DNA from: Cyanoderma ruficeps
Taxonomy: Eukaryota; Chordata; Aves; Passeriformes; Timaliidae
Reading direction: 5' to 3'
Assembly (NCBI GenBank): GCA_008694505.1
Contig: VZDJ01000006.1
Coordinates: forward strand, 493,557 to 557,556
Length of the DNA: 64,000 bases
Under the pieces are notes generated by a model. It saw nothing but the letters and a program-made list of their open reading frames with translations, was not told where the DNA came from and did no database searches. Both the position numbers and the translations under genes were made by a program. The first letter of the stretch is position 1, and every line of letters starts with the position of its first letter. This document shows, one piece after another, positions 38,452 to 50,130 of the stretch.

Positions 38452-41400
38452 CTAATATTAAAGATTACACATTTAATACCCTAAATAAGAACTTCCTGAC
38501 TTTCAGAGAGTGCTGCATGATCATTCTTCAAAATTAATAGGAACTGAGAATATTAAAATTATCTGGAGCATATTAAAAGTATTTTGAAATAACTTTTTGA
38601 AGACCTAAGTGTGAGTACAGGAACTCAATTATGTAAACTGCTTAACTTCCAAAACTGAAATCAGATATTCTAAAGAGTTGTAGGTGCAATTAACACACAA
38701 TTCAGAAATCAGTAGCTCCAGTCACTATTAATTTTTAACTAAGTTCTGTTGAAAATTCAACTAATTTTTCCAATTATTGTCTCTCAAAAGTAACATAAAC
38801 TCCAGAAGCTAGCTGGCCTCTTTTGAGGCCTGCTAAACTTCTCATGGCAAGATAATTATGCACAGCAACAGAGCATCATAACCTGATGGCATTCCCACAT
38901 GCACCCGGGAATAATCCTGAAACTAAGAGAAAGAATACATAGAAAATGAGGTCTCTCATTTCCATCAAGAAACTCCAGGTCACTATATTAGCATCAGAAA
39001 GATTTACTCAAGTCCATCCTTGCAAGGTCACACAAAAACCCTAACAGTAACAGGAAGTCACGACAACAGATGAATTTGTCAGAATTTGTGCAGGCACTAA
39101 TTGGAAACATCAAGGCACTACAACTTCTCTTTAAGGAACACTGCACTGTATTTAAAGAAGCTGGCTACCTTAAGACAATGATCTTCATAGTTTTTAATAC
39201 AACTGGTTTCTTGAGAAAATTCAGCTTTTTCAAATAAAACAGTCACATTTTGTCTGACAGCTTAGTCTTATATATCAGTGTCTATCCCTACATCATCTTT
39301 GTTCCAAATGGGATTTCGTTTAACCTCCAAGTGGGTTATTAGATGAATATAATGGGTAACAAAACATATCTTCAAAACAAAATAATACAGGGAGGACAAG
39401 TAGAGAAAACTGTGAGAATTAAACTGGAATAGATCTCTCTCTCTGATTTGAATTAAAATACAAAGCTGCAGTATTTAGAAGAAAATCATAAGGATGACAA
39501 AAACACTGGAAATACCTGAGGAAAAGAAGATAAAAAGAATCGTAAATATTTCTTAGCTTATCTGAACAGAATAAAACAAAATGCTCGTGATTCAAACTGA
39601 TGAGATATCTTTGCACATGGCAGCCTATGTGAAGCTTTAAATATAGCTTAAATAATAAATACTTCAGCTGTTCTGGAATTAAAATAACAAACCTCAGGCA
39701 AAGGAAAATAGAACAAAACTTAAGCTTAGCAATCTTGATAGACAATTAAAGCAGTATTTGGAAAGCCAGTAGATATTTAGAGCTAGACACTTTTCCAGAA
39801 ACAGATTAAAAGTTGATTGAAATTGTAACTTTAATAGAAAAGATTACCAACTGCAAGAAGCAGCAATACATCTCTCTGTATGAGAGGGTATGAAAGGGGA
39901 GAGGAAATAACCCACAACCAACACCCCCCACACACCTGCAGGAAGGTATGACTGACTCTGCAGGTCACATCCTACTGAAAATCTGCTTTGTGCAGGGCAG
40001 ATCTTACTACCAACTCGGGGTGATACCCCCTATCTCAGGGATTGCTGTTGGTAATTTTTCTTCCCTGTTGATGGGAGTCTTAACACCCATTTTGATGCAA
40101 AACAACAACCTTTCGAAATCTTGTTTGTTTTTACTGGGTGAGGATGCCAGTGTTAATGGTATCAGACAGATAAAACTAAACAAACTGACCTTGAACAAAT
40201 CAGTGTCAGCAAGTGAAAACTGAAAATAAACTGTGAAAGTACATAAGGGAAAGACAAAAGTGCTCAACAGAAGGAATGCTCGAGGGGAAAAAATCACTTC
40301 AGTCAACTTAAAAGGATTGCAATAACACTGAATAACAAGGTGAAAATTATGGGGTTGCATCATAATTGTAATCTACTACCTGAATTTGAAAAGGAAATAT
40401 GGTCTGCAAAGACAGAAGCCCTTTGCCTCTTTAAACAGTTTGCAAGAGAGAATAAAAAATAAAAGTCTAAAATCTTTGTAAGACAAATAATAACTTTCAG
40501 TAAACATTTTCAATACCCCTTGCACTATATAGAAAAGAATGAGTTAGCTCCTAAATGACAAGCTATTCGTATAACAGCTAGATTAGAGTCAATAGCAAGA
40601 ATAAAACGTTTGCAAAATCATTTAGATTTCAGAGGAGAAATGGTAAAGAAAAGACATTCCCATACAAAAATACAGTTTTATGAGGAATCAAAAAATAACA
40701 TCTTTAATATAATAGCTTTTATTTTTAATTAAGGTCAGCATTTAATGCTGTTACTGTTGAACCAAAATTCTCAATCAAGAGAAGAGTCCAATTTTTTCAT
40801 TTATCTGAAGCTTTGGAATTCTGTTTTTCTTTGCTTGACTGGAGAGCAGGGACAGTTTTCAAAAAGATAAGAGACTCTAAAACCATTCTACAGACCGACT
40901 TCAATTACAGCAACAAATAAATAGTTCCCCTGAAATATACAATAATTAAGTAGAGGAAAATTGCACCTTTCCTGCCCTCACACCACACCAGCCATTGAAG
41001 CAGTCCACAGTGGTCAGGAAAAGCACATTCTTATGTGTCTAGGAATAGAACATTAAGGCTGAATTGTCAGCCTCCATCCATCAGAACTCCTCACACATTG
41101 CAAATTAGTTGTGCAACTCACAAATAATGTTGTGTACTGTGCCATTAAAAAAAATTTACATAGGAAAGGTCTTCACCTTACACAGATGCATATAATTTAC
41201 CCCAACTAACTTTAAATCTAAATATTTTATAAATTGATATTTAAATTATTTACATAATATTAAGTTAGTGTTTGAGGAAAACAAACAACAAAAATGCATA
41301 TGGTATACCAAAATACCATTAATCGCAACAAGATTCAAGATTAACTCAAGAGCTGTACAAAGAGGAGCTACAGGGTAGTGAGTAATTTAAAACTTCTCCA

Positions 41401-44139
41401 TCTGTGTAATTCACCTGTAAATAGTCAAAGTACTGATTTAGGCTCATAAATTCACACGGAAATAGTTTCAAAACTGACCCACAAAGACTTTAGATTTAGC
41501 TGATAAAAATCACAGTGCTAATATAATAGATTGGATTTCACCAAGGCACTGGAATACACATTAATTCCGTGATAAGTTCACAGATTTATAAATGGTGCAC
41601 CATCACTGAGTAGACCAACTGTCAACTAGTCACTTCTTAGTCTTCACTCTGCTATAAACATTCGTCTTTCTTAAATTCATTTTTTTATCACTAAAATCCA
41701 TTGCTAAACACTTATAAAATGGTAGCATAGAATAAAACATGAAAATATCTGTGAGAATTTAAACCTGCAATCTGTATGGCTGAAGTCTACCTATGGCTAA
41801 AGCATTCCAGCTCAGCAGTGAAATAATTTTTCACTATGTGCTGTACAGCTGTATGATATTACACTGCTGAAAGTGAATCCAAAATCATTTTTCATAATTC
41901 CTGTCAGCATACTCAATGTCTTAAGATGTGACTTTCCCCCTCCTCCTTTTATTTTGAGGAACCTATGCACCGGGAAACATGTTCAATAATTAATGTTCCC
42001 AAGTTAGTCTCATAATCTATTCCTTTTATTCTACACTCATCTATTACTTTAGTAATCTTTTATTTTAAAGACAAGATCATGTGGAGCACAAATTAGCAAT
42101 TCTATATGGTAAAAATGGCTCACACTCACCCTCAGAAAAAATGCTAATAACACCAATGACTTAAACATGTCCCAGAAATGGGAAAGAAAAAAAAAAAGGC
42201 AAACCAACACGAGTTTAGGGAAAATCTGACTCCCAATCCCCACTCTTCTCCAGCAGAAAAAAAAGCCAGAATGGGCTGTAAATCTGGAGGTATTTGGAGA
42301 GCAGCATCACTTACAACTGATCTATCCTTTGATTAGGCCAAGCTTCCGCTTCAGGGAAGAACCATGGAAAAAGTAGGAATGACACTTACAGCACCTGTTA
42401 CAAAGTCTCTTTTCAGTATCAGAGAACATATGACTTCTGGGAAAGCAAGTTTGTTTAATCATGTTGCAGATTTCAGCAGCAAGGCTTTTCCAGAATTCTC
42501 ACTTTCTTTAATCCCCAAGCCACATTCTCCAAATGATCATAAAAACCCCCAAACCTCAAAAGCTATCAAACAACATCCACTGATTTTTACTACAGGGATG
42601 GAAAGCCTCTCAGACGAGACCAAAGAGAATCAAGAGCTACACATTTTCCTTATTTTCCCATGCTCCTCTATTAAAACCACCAAGGAACAAAGCATACACG
42701 AGCAAAAGTAAACCAAGACAAAACAACAGAAAACCACCATTGCCTGTTTTTATTTGATCCTACATTTAGAGCAGACCATAGCATGTAGCGAAAGAAGTAC
42801 CAGGTAGCCTTAGCAAACCTTTCCACACCCTGAACAGAAAACGTTCATCCTGTGGCAAATCACACCACACTGCTCTGTACATACATCTAAGTAATCCATC
42901 TCAAAATGAATTATCTTTAGCATATACATATGTATACAGAAAATAATAATGCTTCTCTTCAAACCTGGGTTTGAACATAGGCAAGCTGTATTTTTCAAAG
43001 GATAATAGAACAGCAAAGGCGCATCTGTCATACTGCTGTGCTTTCCCGTTAACTGGTGCAGAAAACCCCTGAATTTTACAGATTCATAGTGAGATGTTCA
43101 CTGAGATTTCTTACTTTTTTGTGAAAAATGGGAACTCTAAACAAAAGATTGGCACACACACATACTCCCTACCTGGAAGGAGAATTTCTGTCTTACGTAA
43201 AAAGCAAGGGAAAGCTATATGCAATTGAAAATGTGAGGAAAATGGGAACAGTAATGCTACATTTATACAGGTACTACAAACTGCAGTGACAGCAATATGA
43301 AATTAATTGGTAATTCTTCAATAATATTTATTTTCAGAATCAACTGCTGCTTTTACAAAAAAGTTGGTTTTGTAGGCTACATTAGTAATTACTCCTTACA
43401 TTCAGGAGCCTATCTTTTCTGCAAAACAAGAAGTCAGAAAAAAATCAAGAAAACCATAATCATATGTCTTCTGAATATATATACAAACAGGTCTACCAGT
43501 AAAAACAGTAATAATTCCACCTACTATGTTAAGCAAAGAAAATAATTTGCAGTGTTACCTGAAAAAAGTAACTTTTAAGATAGCCAAATCTGTCAGGAAC
43601 AAATACACCTGGAGAATTAAATTGATGAAACAGGGGTGCAGTCTCCTGTGATGAAGACTAACTACTGCACAAGTTGCCTGTCCTAGTGAACACAGCCCTA
43701 GCACACCAATTCATGCATGGCAGATATGATACATAAAGAATGACATCTTTAACAGAATTACCAGATTAAAAGAACAATTTATTGAGGCACACATTCATAA
43801 ACCAAGGTATCTAAATATTTGATCTGCCTGCTGTCTTTTATTAGGCATTGAAGTTTGTCTTCTTCCAAAGCAGCATTTCCTAAACAGACCAGACACAGAA
43901 AGACAAGAAGCATGTTTAATTCAAGAAGAATGTATTAATTTTTTTTGAACTGCCAGACAAAAATATTGTATATTTACATGCAAATATTATTTTAAAATAT
44001 AAGCCAATAATACTATAGAATGGAATATTTAAATTCTTTTTCTTCAAATAGCATGCTAAAAATGGTGGAGCATTTATATACCTATTGCACTACAGAATTT
44101 CTGCACAGCTAGTAGCATCTAAATGCAAACCAACTGCGT
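38452..44139. other. Intronic sequence without recognised features
   Basis: AT-rich unique sequence. A 118-codon minus-strand frame (40007-40363) and a 115-codon plus-strand frame (42364-42711) show no known motif or splice-bounded structure. Confidence 0.65.
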
Positions 44140-44654
44140 AGAGATGCTATTCAGACCAAAAGTGCTTATAGCCCCCACCGCTTCTCCGCCCTGCCCTGGG
44201 CCTTTGCTACGCTGTAGCCCCGCACCCTCTGCCCTGCAGGGACATTCCCACAGATCCAGCTACACCCAGGAGCTTCTGATACATCTCACCCACCAGCCTG
44301 GGATTTCTGCTCATTCCTACCGTCCATCTTGGTGCTCCTCAGAGCCCTGCACAGTCACAGGGATCAGACTGCCCCAGGGTTTTGTGAAGCAAAGCCTCTC
44401 CTCCATCCCCTCCTGTCTCGGCCGAGAAGGCCCTCACGAGGCTCCTGGTTCTGTTTTGTTGTTAATGCCATAGTTATTGTTGTTTGCCTTTCACACATAC
44501 TAAGTTAAGAACTGTTATTCCTACCCCTCATATCTTTGCCTGAGAGCCTCTTAATTTCAAAATTATAATAAATCGGAGGGAGGGGGTTTTCATTCTCCAT
44601 TCCAAGGGAGGCTCCTGCCCTCCCTAGCAGACACCTGTCTTTCACAGTAAGACA
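44140..44654 (+). mobile_element. Endogenous retrovirus LTR (family D)
   Basis: A GC-rich first half is followed by ACTAAGTTAAGAACTGTTAT, TCCTACCCCTCATATCTTTG, an AATAAA polyadenylation signal at 44567-44572, and CGGAGGGAGGGGGTTTTCAT. It ends near AGACACCTGTCTTTCACAGT with a GACA terminus. This matches the 3' half of an avian LTR type I recognise. The left end is uncertain. It is antisense to FBXL17. Confidence 0.68.
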
Positions 44655-45611
44655 CAAGAACACAACCACAAATCTATCACTTATGTTATACAATATAGGT
44701 ATTCTCTACATAGCTGAGTAATCCACCATATTTTCAAGAAACTGTACAGGATTAACAACAAACACTTCCCCTCCCACCAAAACAATCTATAACTTCAGTG
44801 CAACTAACAACTTTCATTTTCACGTATTTTACACAGCAAATCAAAAAAGTACTAAAAAACTTCAAGACTCGTTTAAAGAAAACTATAAAACTGCTTTAAT
44901 AAGAGGATTTTTAAAGAATTCCTAGTCTCCAAACATGGACAGACTGCAAAATACAGTAACAGAAAATTGTGCAGATGAAGAGAGTTGCAAAGCTGACATT
45001 TTATGCAAAGCAAACACCTCTTTTGTCACACCTACACCTTGCTGCAAAGCCTGACAGCAGTGAACTGTACAGCTGTACCTCTAGCACAAAACCACGGACA
45101 CCATCAGCAGGGTAACATCTCCAGACACAAAAAGCCTACAGACAAATCCTCTGGGCACCGGATTTGTATGTTAATGAGGGAGACCACGGCAGAGGCACAG
45201 CTATGCCTCCAACAGCAGCATTACAAGCCATCATCACTGCAAAAAATGCAGCCCTTGGAAGCAGCCCCAGGAAGTCTTGTGGAAAACTTCTGTTAGCAAT
45301 GCACACTCACCCACAATGACGTTGGCCCATCGACCCTTTTAGTAAATCCAGTATTTTTTTCTTTTGAGAGTGAGGAAAATAAAAATACTTCATGAAAACC
45401 TTACCAGTAGAGGTGTTTTTATTTTTCTCTATGTTTAAGAAGAAAAATATTTAAAAAGAACTGTAAAAAGTACATATTTGGTATTTTTTGTGATTTTGTA
45501 AACTAAATTTTTTCTATTTTATATTTTGATGTTTCAGGTAGATAATAGTCTTAAAGCATGCTTGTAATTTTACCAAGGTGGCAGAAGAGGGAACATCAGC
45601 ACAGTCCTTTC

Positions 45612-45712
45612 CATTGCCATGGTTTAACCCCAGGCAGTAGCTCACTACCCACAGTGGGATGGGGAGCAGAATCAGTAGAGTAACAGTGAGAAAACACAGA
45701 TAGATAGATNAC
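45612..45712 (-). mobile_element. Endogenous retrovirus LTR fragment (family A-like), 3' end
   Basis: The plus strand shows CATGGTTTAACCCCAGGCAG, TAGCTCACTACCC and CAGTGGGATGGGGAGCAGAA, the reverse of the family A terminus. Compare the GGCTGGGGTTAAACCACAAC end at 59088-59107. About 100 bp is left. It ends in a short GATA repeat containing an unresolved base at 45710. Confidence 0.82.
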
Positions 45713-46127
45713 ACTAAGCTAAGGGCTCTTAAAAATACTGGGGCAAAACTACACATAGCTCTGAATAGGATGTTTAAAATTAGCTACAATAACTACAAAG
45801 TACTTATGTCTGAAGTTCAGACAAACACAGTTTTTTAAACATCATCATTCTGGATTAAAAAACCAATGACAGTTGAAAGGCCATAGCAAACTCTAAAATA
45901 AATAATGCTGTAATTCCTAGGATGAAAGTGCATAAAGTGTGTATGGATGATAAATTTGCAATTTAAATCTAAACCCAAGTATAAATGCAAAAATTTAAAG
46001 TCCAAAGGGACTGATGTTTCAGTTTAAACCTCATAAGAATTTAACCTTGACTCAAAAAAGACAATATTTAGGATGGTTTCAGTAGTTTGGTCTCAGCGCC
46101 CATTCAATTTGCCCTGTAACCTTGTCG

Positions 46128-46182
46128 ACCAACAATGTAGCATTAACATGGTAGCATTTTGGAGAAATGCTACATTGTTGGT
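46128..46182. repeat. Inverted repeat with perfect 17-bp arms
   Basis: ACCAACAATGTAGCATT (46128-46144) and its exact reverse complement (46166-46182) are separated by 21 bases. The loop contains a second copy of GTAGCATT (46151-46158) that could pair instead. Outer 8-bp arms, GTTTGGTC (46086-46093) and GACCAAAC (about 46190-46197), flank the structure. It could be a small DNA-transposon relic or a hairpin transcript source. Confidence 0.85.
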
Positions 46183-47899
46183 AGCAAACGACCAAACCTA
46201 CCCGGAAGATCATCTCCAGACACTCCCAGAGAACAGACATTTATGTCTGTGCTCCCAAACACTGGTCACTCTAGAAGGGTGAGAAGAGGGAATGTAGACA
46301 TTTGTAGAACTTGTACCCTCAATGATCTGATCTCTCATATTGAAAACTGTAACTTATGTAAGTTAGAGTGAAGTCCTTTGGAAAACCAAGTGTTTTCCCA
46401 CAGATTCAGAAATTTGACAAGTTAATTCTTCTAGCTTCATAAAGATAAAAAAGTTCAACTGGAATTTCCTGGAAAGAAATTATATAAACAAAGCTGCTTG
46501 CCTGTCATTCATTACTTTTACGTAATCTTGTCTCTGTTGCATGCAAAAACCCCGTATTTGGATTATATTTGATTGATGCAAATTACCACTATTTTAAAAT
46601 ATTGATACTGACAGTTCTAAGGGATTTGCTTCACAGCATCATACTTATGATATCTTTCAGTAAGCATCACAGCTCACTGGGAGAGACATTATCAGTTTTG
46701 ATTTATTGCTATCCTCAGTGAATGGCTGAAGACTCTAACAAAGTACAACACAAGTCAAGATACCAACTTAACAGATGAACAACCTACAAGTGATTCATCT
46801 GGAGTTTGCCAGTGCTCTCTTTGACACAAGACACCAGGAGATTAAAAGACATAAACAAAAGACAAAAACCCCAACAGGAAAACAAACAAACTACAGAAAT
46901 TCCAGCTCCATTTAGATAACTTTAATACCTAGCAACATATATTTTAGTGGAAGAGTTTTTCACTCTATTATCATGGAATTTGGTCTGTGACTGAAGTAGT
47001 GTAATACCAGTGATCCCAAAGGACAACAAAATATTGTTATTTCAAACAACTGAAAAGACTCCATATCCAGCTACCAATTCCTGGTCATCAAGTTTTTAAT
47101 TAAAAGCTCAAGTACCTTATTCAACAACAAGAGCAGCCAAAAAACACACAAAAGAAACAAAAAAGTGGAAGTGCCTACATTCTAACTCGAAGTTTAAAAT
47201 TCACAACTTGCTGAAATTTGTTTGTGTATTGCATTTAGTATTTTTCCACTACCTCCATCCATTTGGACTTACAACACCAGAATCTTCAACACTGAGAATA
47301 TTATTTGTCACAGTTCTTCATAAGTTTGATTTTGATGTACAGCACTAACACACCAGCCATTAATGCACAGGCATAAAAAGATGTCACCCCAATGTAGAAA
47401 TAAACGTATTTAACCTTTACTAAAATTATTTGCAAAATACATCATCTGCAAGTATCAAAAGAATAATCACCTTATAATGCTGACCAAAAAGTAGGGAAAA
47501 GTTCTGTATCAGCAACTTTTCTACTCTTTCATTCCATCACTCACTTCTCTGTCATTGTATTAACCTACAATATATGTAATACAAATTTATATATATAGAA
47601 TGTTTATTATAAGTAGTAATAAATTACAGCCCCAAGAAATGCTTTAAGTGGTATAACACCTAATTTCATATCAATATCAAAACTGGAAGTTTTTTGAACC
47701 ATAGAGTAGATATAGCCATTAATCAACCACATGTAATCTGACAAGAGTCAAAAAGTGTAATTAATGTAGCAATACAGATTGCAACTCCAGCTTTTGCTTA
47801 CTTTTAAATGTGTACACACACAGAGTGTACATGTCAAGTAAACTCACATCAAAATACAGTACCTGTCTAAAAAGAAAAAACAAAAAAGCAGAAAGTGGT

Positions 47900-48210
47900 G
47901 AAACTATACAGCTGACCTTATTGAGACACTTAAGAATTACTCTGACAGCAATCCTGGCAGCTGAAGGGAACACAGGGTCCGTGGAACCAGCACAATATTC
48001 TGAAATTATCTGCCGTGCATTGGCAATTCCCCACAGCACGGGCCGGGAGCTCGTCACCACTACAAAGTCAATGCCGCCACCTAAGGGTGACAACACCACA
48101 TTGTATTCACCGACACGGCACTTACAGAAAGTTATACTGAAACCAGAGTCCGACTCCTGCACTGTGGTTCTAATGCCTTTACAGCAAACACTTGTAGCTG
48201 ATCTATGCAC
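47900..48210. other. Unassigned CpG-containing block open on both strands
   Basis: This block has several CpGs in an otherwise CpG-poor intron (for example around GCACGGGCCGGGAGCTCGTC at 48036-48055 and the CCGACACGGCAC stretch). It is open for about 150 codons on both strands. The minus-strand reading includes VVLSPLGGGIDFVVVT, which I do not recognise. It could be an unrecognised repeat, an old retrocopy or a conserved non-coding element. Confidence 0.4.
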
Positions 48211-48817
48211 ATGTACACAAGCTTTGCCTTTTTCCCTTCTATTAACATCAAACTTGGCATAAATGTTTCCTTGCAGGAACAGTATTACAGAGACTGACTA
48301 GGTCAAAATACAACAGATCTAAACAAAAAAAGACCAAAGAAAGACCAAAAGAATTGAACTCTGAGAAATAAGTTTCTATAAGTTAAGTTTCTAAGAGATT
48401 GATTGAATCATTTTACATTGTTGAAAAAATTAATAAAGTAAACATTCCAAAGAGCTTGTCAAAAGACAAACTTTTCCATAACCATTTTTATTACCAGACA
48501 GAAATCTCATGTAGTTTGTACAAAAGCATGACTTCCCATACCTCATCTTAATATCAGTATAGCTGTCAAGCGCATTTTTAAAGTGCTGAACCTTACTTTT
48601 ATGGTACATTAGGTGGTTCTGATATGTACGTAAAGTGTTTGAGAAACTACAATACAAAAGAGATCATTACTAGTGCATACTACCATCATGCCATCTGCAT
48701 GAAGTTTTTGCTTTAGAAATCTCTAATTTAGTACTTGATAGAAGACGAAACATCATTATCCGAAGTTATGACATATAGTGTACACAAAAGAGAAATCCAT
48801 CTTGGTGTGTACAGAGT

Positions 48818-48994
48818 CCTTTACTGTGGGGCTGGTGAGGTACTGGAACAGGTTGTCCAGAGATGATGTGGACTGCCCCATCCCTGGAAGGGGACAGGCT
48901 GCATGGGGCTTTGAGCCACCTGGCCTACTGGTGTAGTGGTATTGGGATGGGACCAGACCGCAGGTCCTCTCCAACCCAAACTACACCATGACTC
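48818..48994 (+). mobile_element. CR1 LINE 3' fragment
   Basis: The segment carries GGTACTGGAACAGGTTGTCC, CTGCCCCATCCCTGGAAG, and ends with CTCCAACCCAAACTACACCA. This is a 5'-truncated CR1 3' end on the plus strand, antisense to FBXL17. Confidence 0.88.
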
Positions 48995-49192
48995 CACTAT
49001 CTTTCTGAATATGTATATACACTGTTAGCAAGCAACTAGTTACTGGGAGATGCTAGTTATTCCGCATAAACAAGCCCTAAGTAGGATGAGCTACATGAAG
49101 TTAACAAAGCTGTGTGATTTAGTGTGTTGCTTTTTTTGCATCAGTAGCTGGATTTGCTGAAGCCTTAGGCCAGAAGCTGTGAACTTAAACCT

Positions 49193-49385
49193 GGATATGC
49201 TTTCAGACAGAATAATTCATTTGCTTAGTCATCCTCCTAGGAACTGGTACAGCACTGGGATAGTGCTGTGTTTTAGCTCTAGTATGAAAAGAATATTGAT
49301 AATTTAGTGATGCTTCAGTTGTTGCTAGGCAATGTTTATTGTAGTGGTTTTTAGCTTTCCATGCTCAGCCAGTGAGTAGGTGCAC
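49193..49385 (+). mobile_element. Endogenous retrovirus LTR fragment (family A), 5' part
   Basis: The segment carries the family A U3 blocks ACTGGGATAGTGCTGTGTTT, TTCAGTTGTTGCTAGGCAAT and CCATGCTCAGCCAGTGAG. It is about 190 bp with no R or U5, and is antisense to FBXL17. Confidence 0.82.
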
Positions 49386-49429
49386 CAGGAAAAAAACCAT
49401 CAAATAAAAAGGCTACAGTTGTCTGCAGA

Positions 49430-49800
49430 AGCTGTAACTCAATGAGACAAGAAATCAAGCGCCTGCCTGTGTGGTAGACACGGAGAAAGAAACCAGGAAA
49501 ATGCTGGAAGACTACATACCAGAAATCACCATTAGATCGATCAAGGCATGATAAGAGTGTGAGAGAGGTGGGGGCATAAGTCATAAGTATATAATTGCCT
49601 GGGGTTTTCTTTGTTCTGGGTCCCTCTTTGAAGGCACCCAACCTTCTCTGACCTGATGCTGTATCTCTGCTAAATCCATTATTTCTATAAATCCAGCATC
49701 TGAGATTCTGCTGCAGGAAACCTAGGTCACGCCTGAAGGAGGGGGAGGCGCCTGTGTCTGCAAAGAAAGCCAGGAACATGTCCTTCTGAACATGGAGGTT
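49430..49800 (+). mobile_element. Probable second LTR-type sequence
   Basis: This is a more GC-rich block with a TATATAA box at 49588-49594 followed by GCCTGGGGTTTTCTTTG, a TTCTGGGTCCCTC block and GAGGGGGAGGCGCC near 49738-49752. The layout resembles U3-R-U5 of an avian LTR different from family A. I cannot name the family or fix its ends. The 259-codon minus-strand open frame at 49351-50130 crosses this block and the LTR piece to its left and shows no protein features I recognise. Confidence 0.5.
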
Positions 49801-50130
49801 TAATTGTAGAAATAGCAATTGAAGGGGGAAGTCTAGAACAACTATAGTTCTTTTCAAAACCTCAAATAATGAAATAAAGTGGTTCAAAAGTATTTTGGGA
49901 AAGTATGCCTGAAGAAACATGGGAAAATAATTCTTCTGAAATTTCTTTAAGTAGAAGAACAGTTTTAAGAACAGTATGTAAAAAGTGAAATAGCATATGG
50001 AGTATATTGTGGGAGATGGAAAAAGGAGAGGGAAATTATATTCTTTTGGAACATTTTCCCCAAATAAATTTCTGTCATTTACTTGTAAGCTATTGAAACA
50101 AAGTAAGCTTTTTCCATACATTCTAAACAT

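Noticed and set aside
49351..50130. 259-codon minus-strand open frame, the longest in the window
   Set aside because: It crosses an LTR fragment, an LTR-like block and AT-rich sequence. The translation is low-complexity and hydrophobic without known motifs, and no splice or promoter context supports it.
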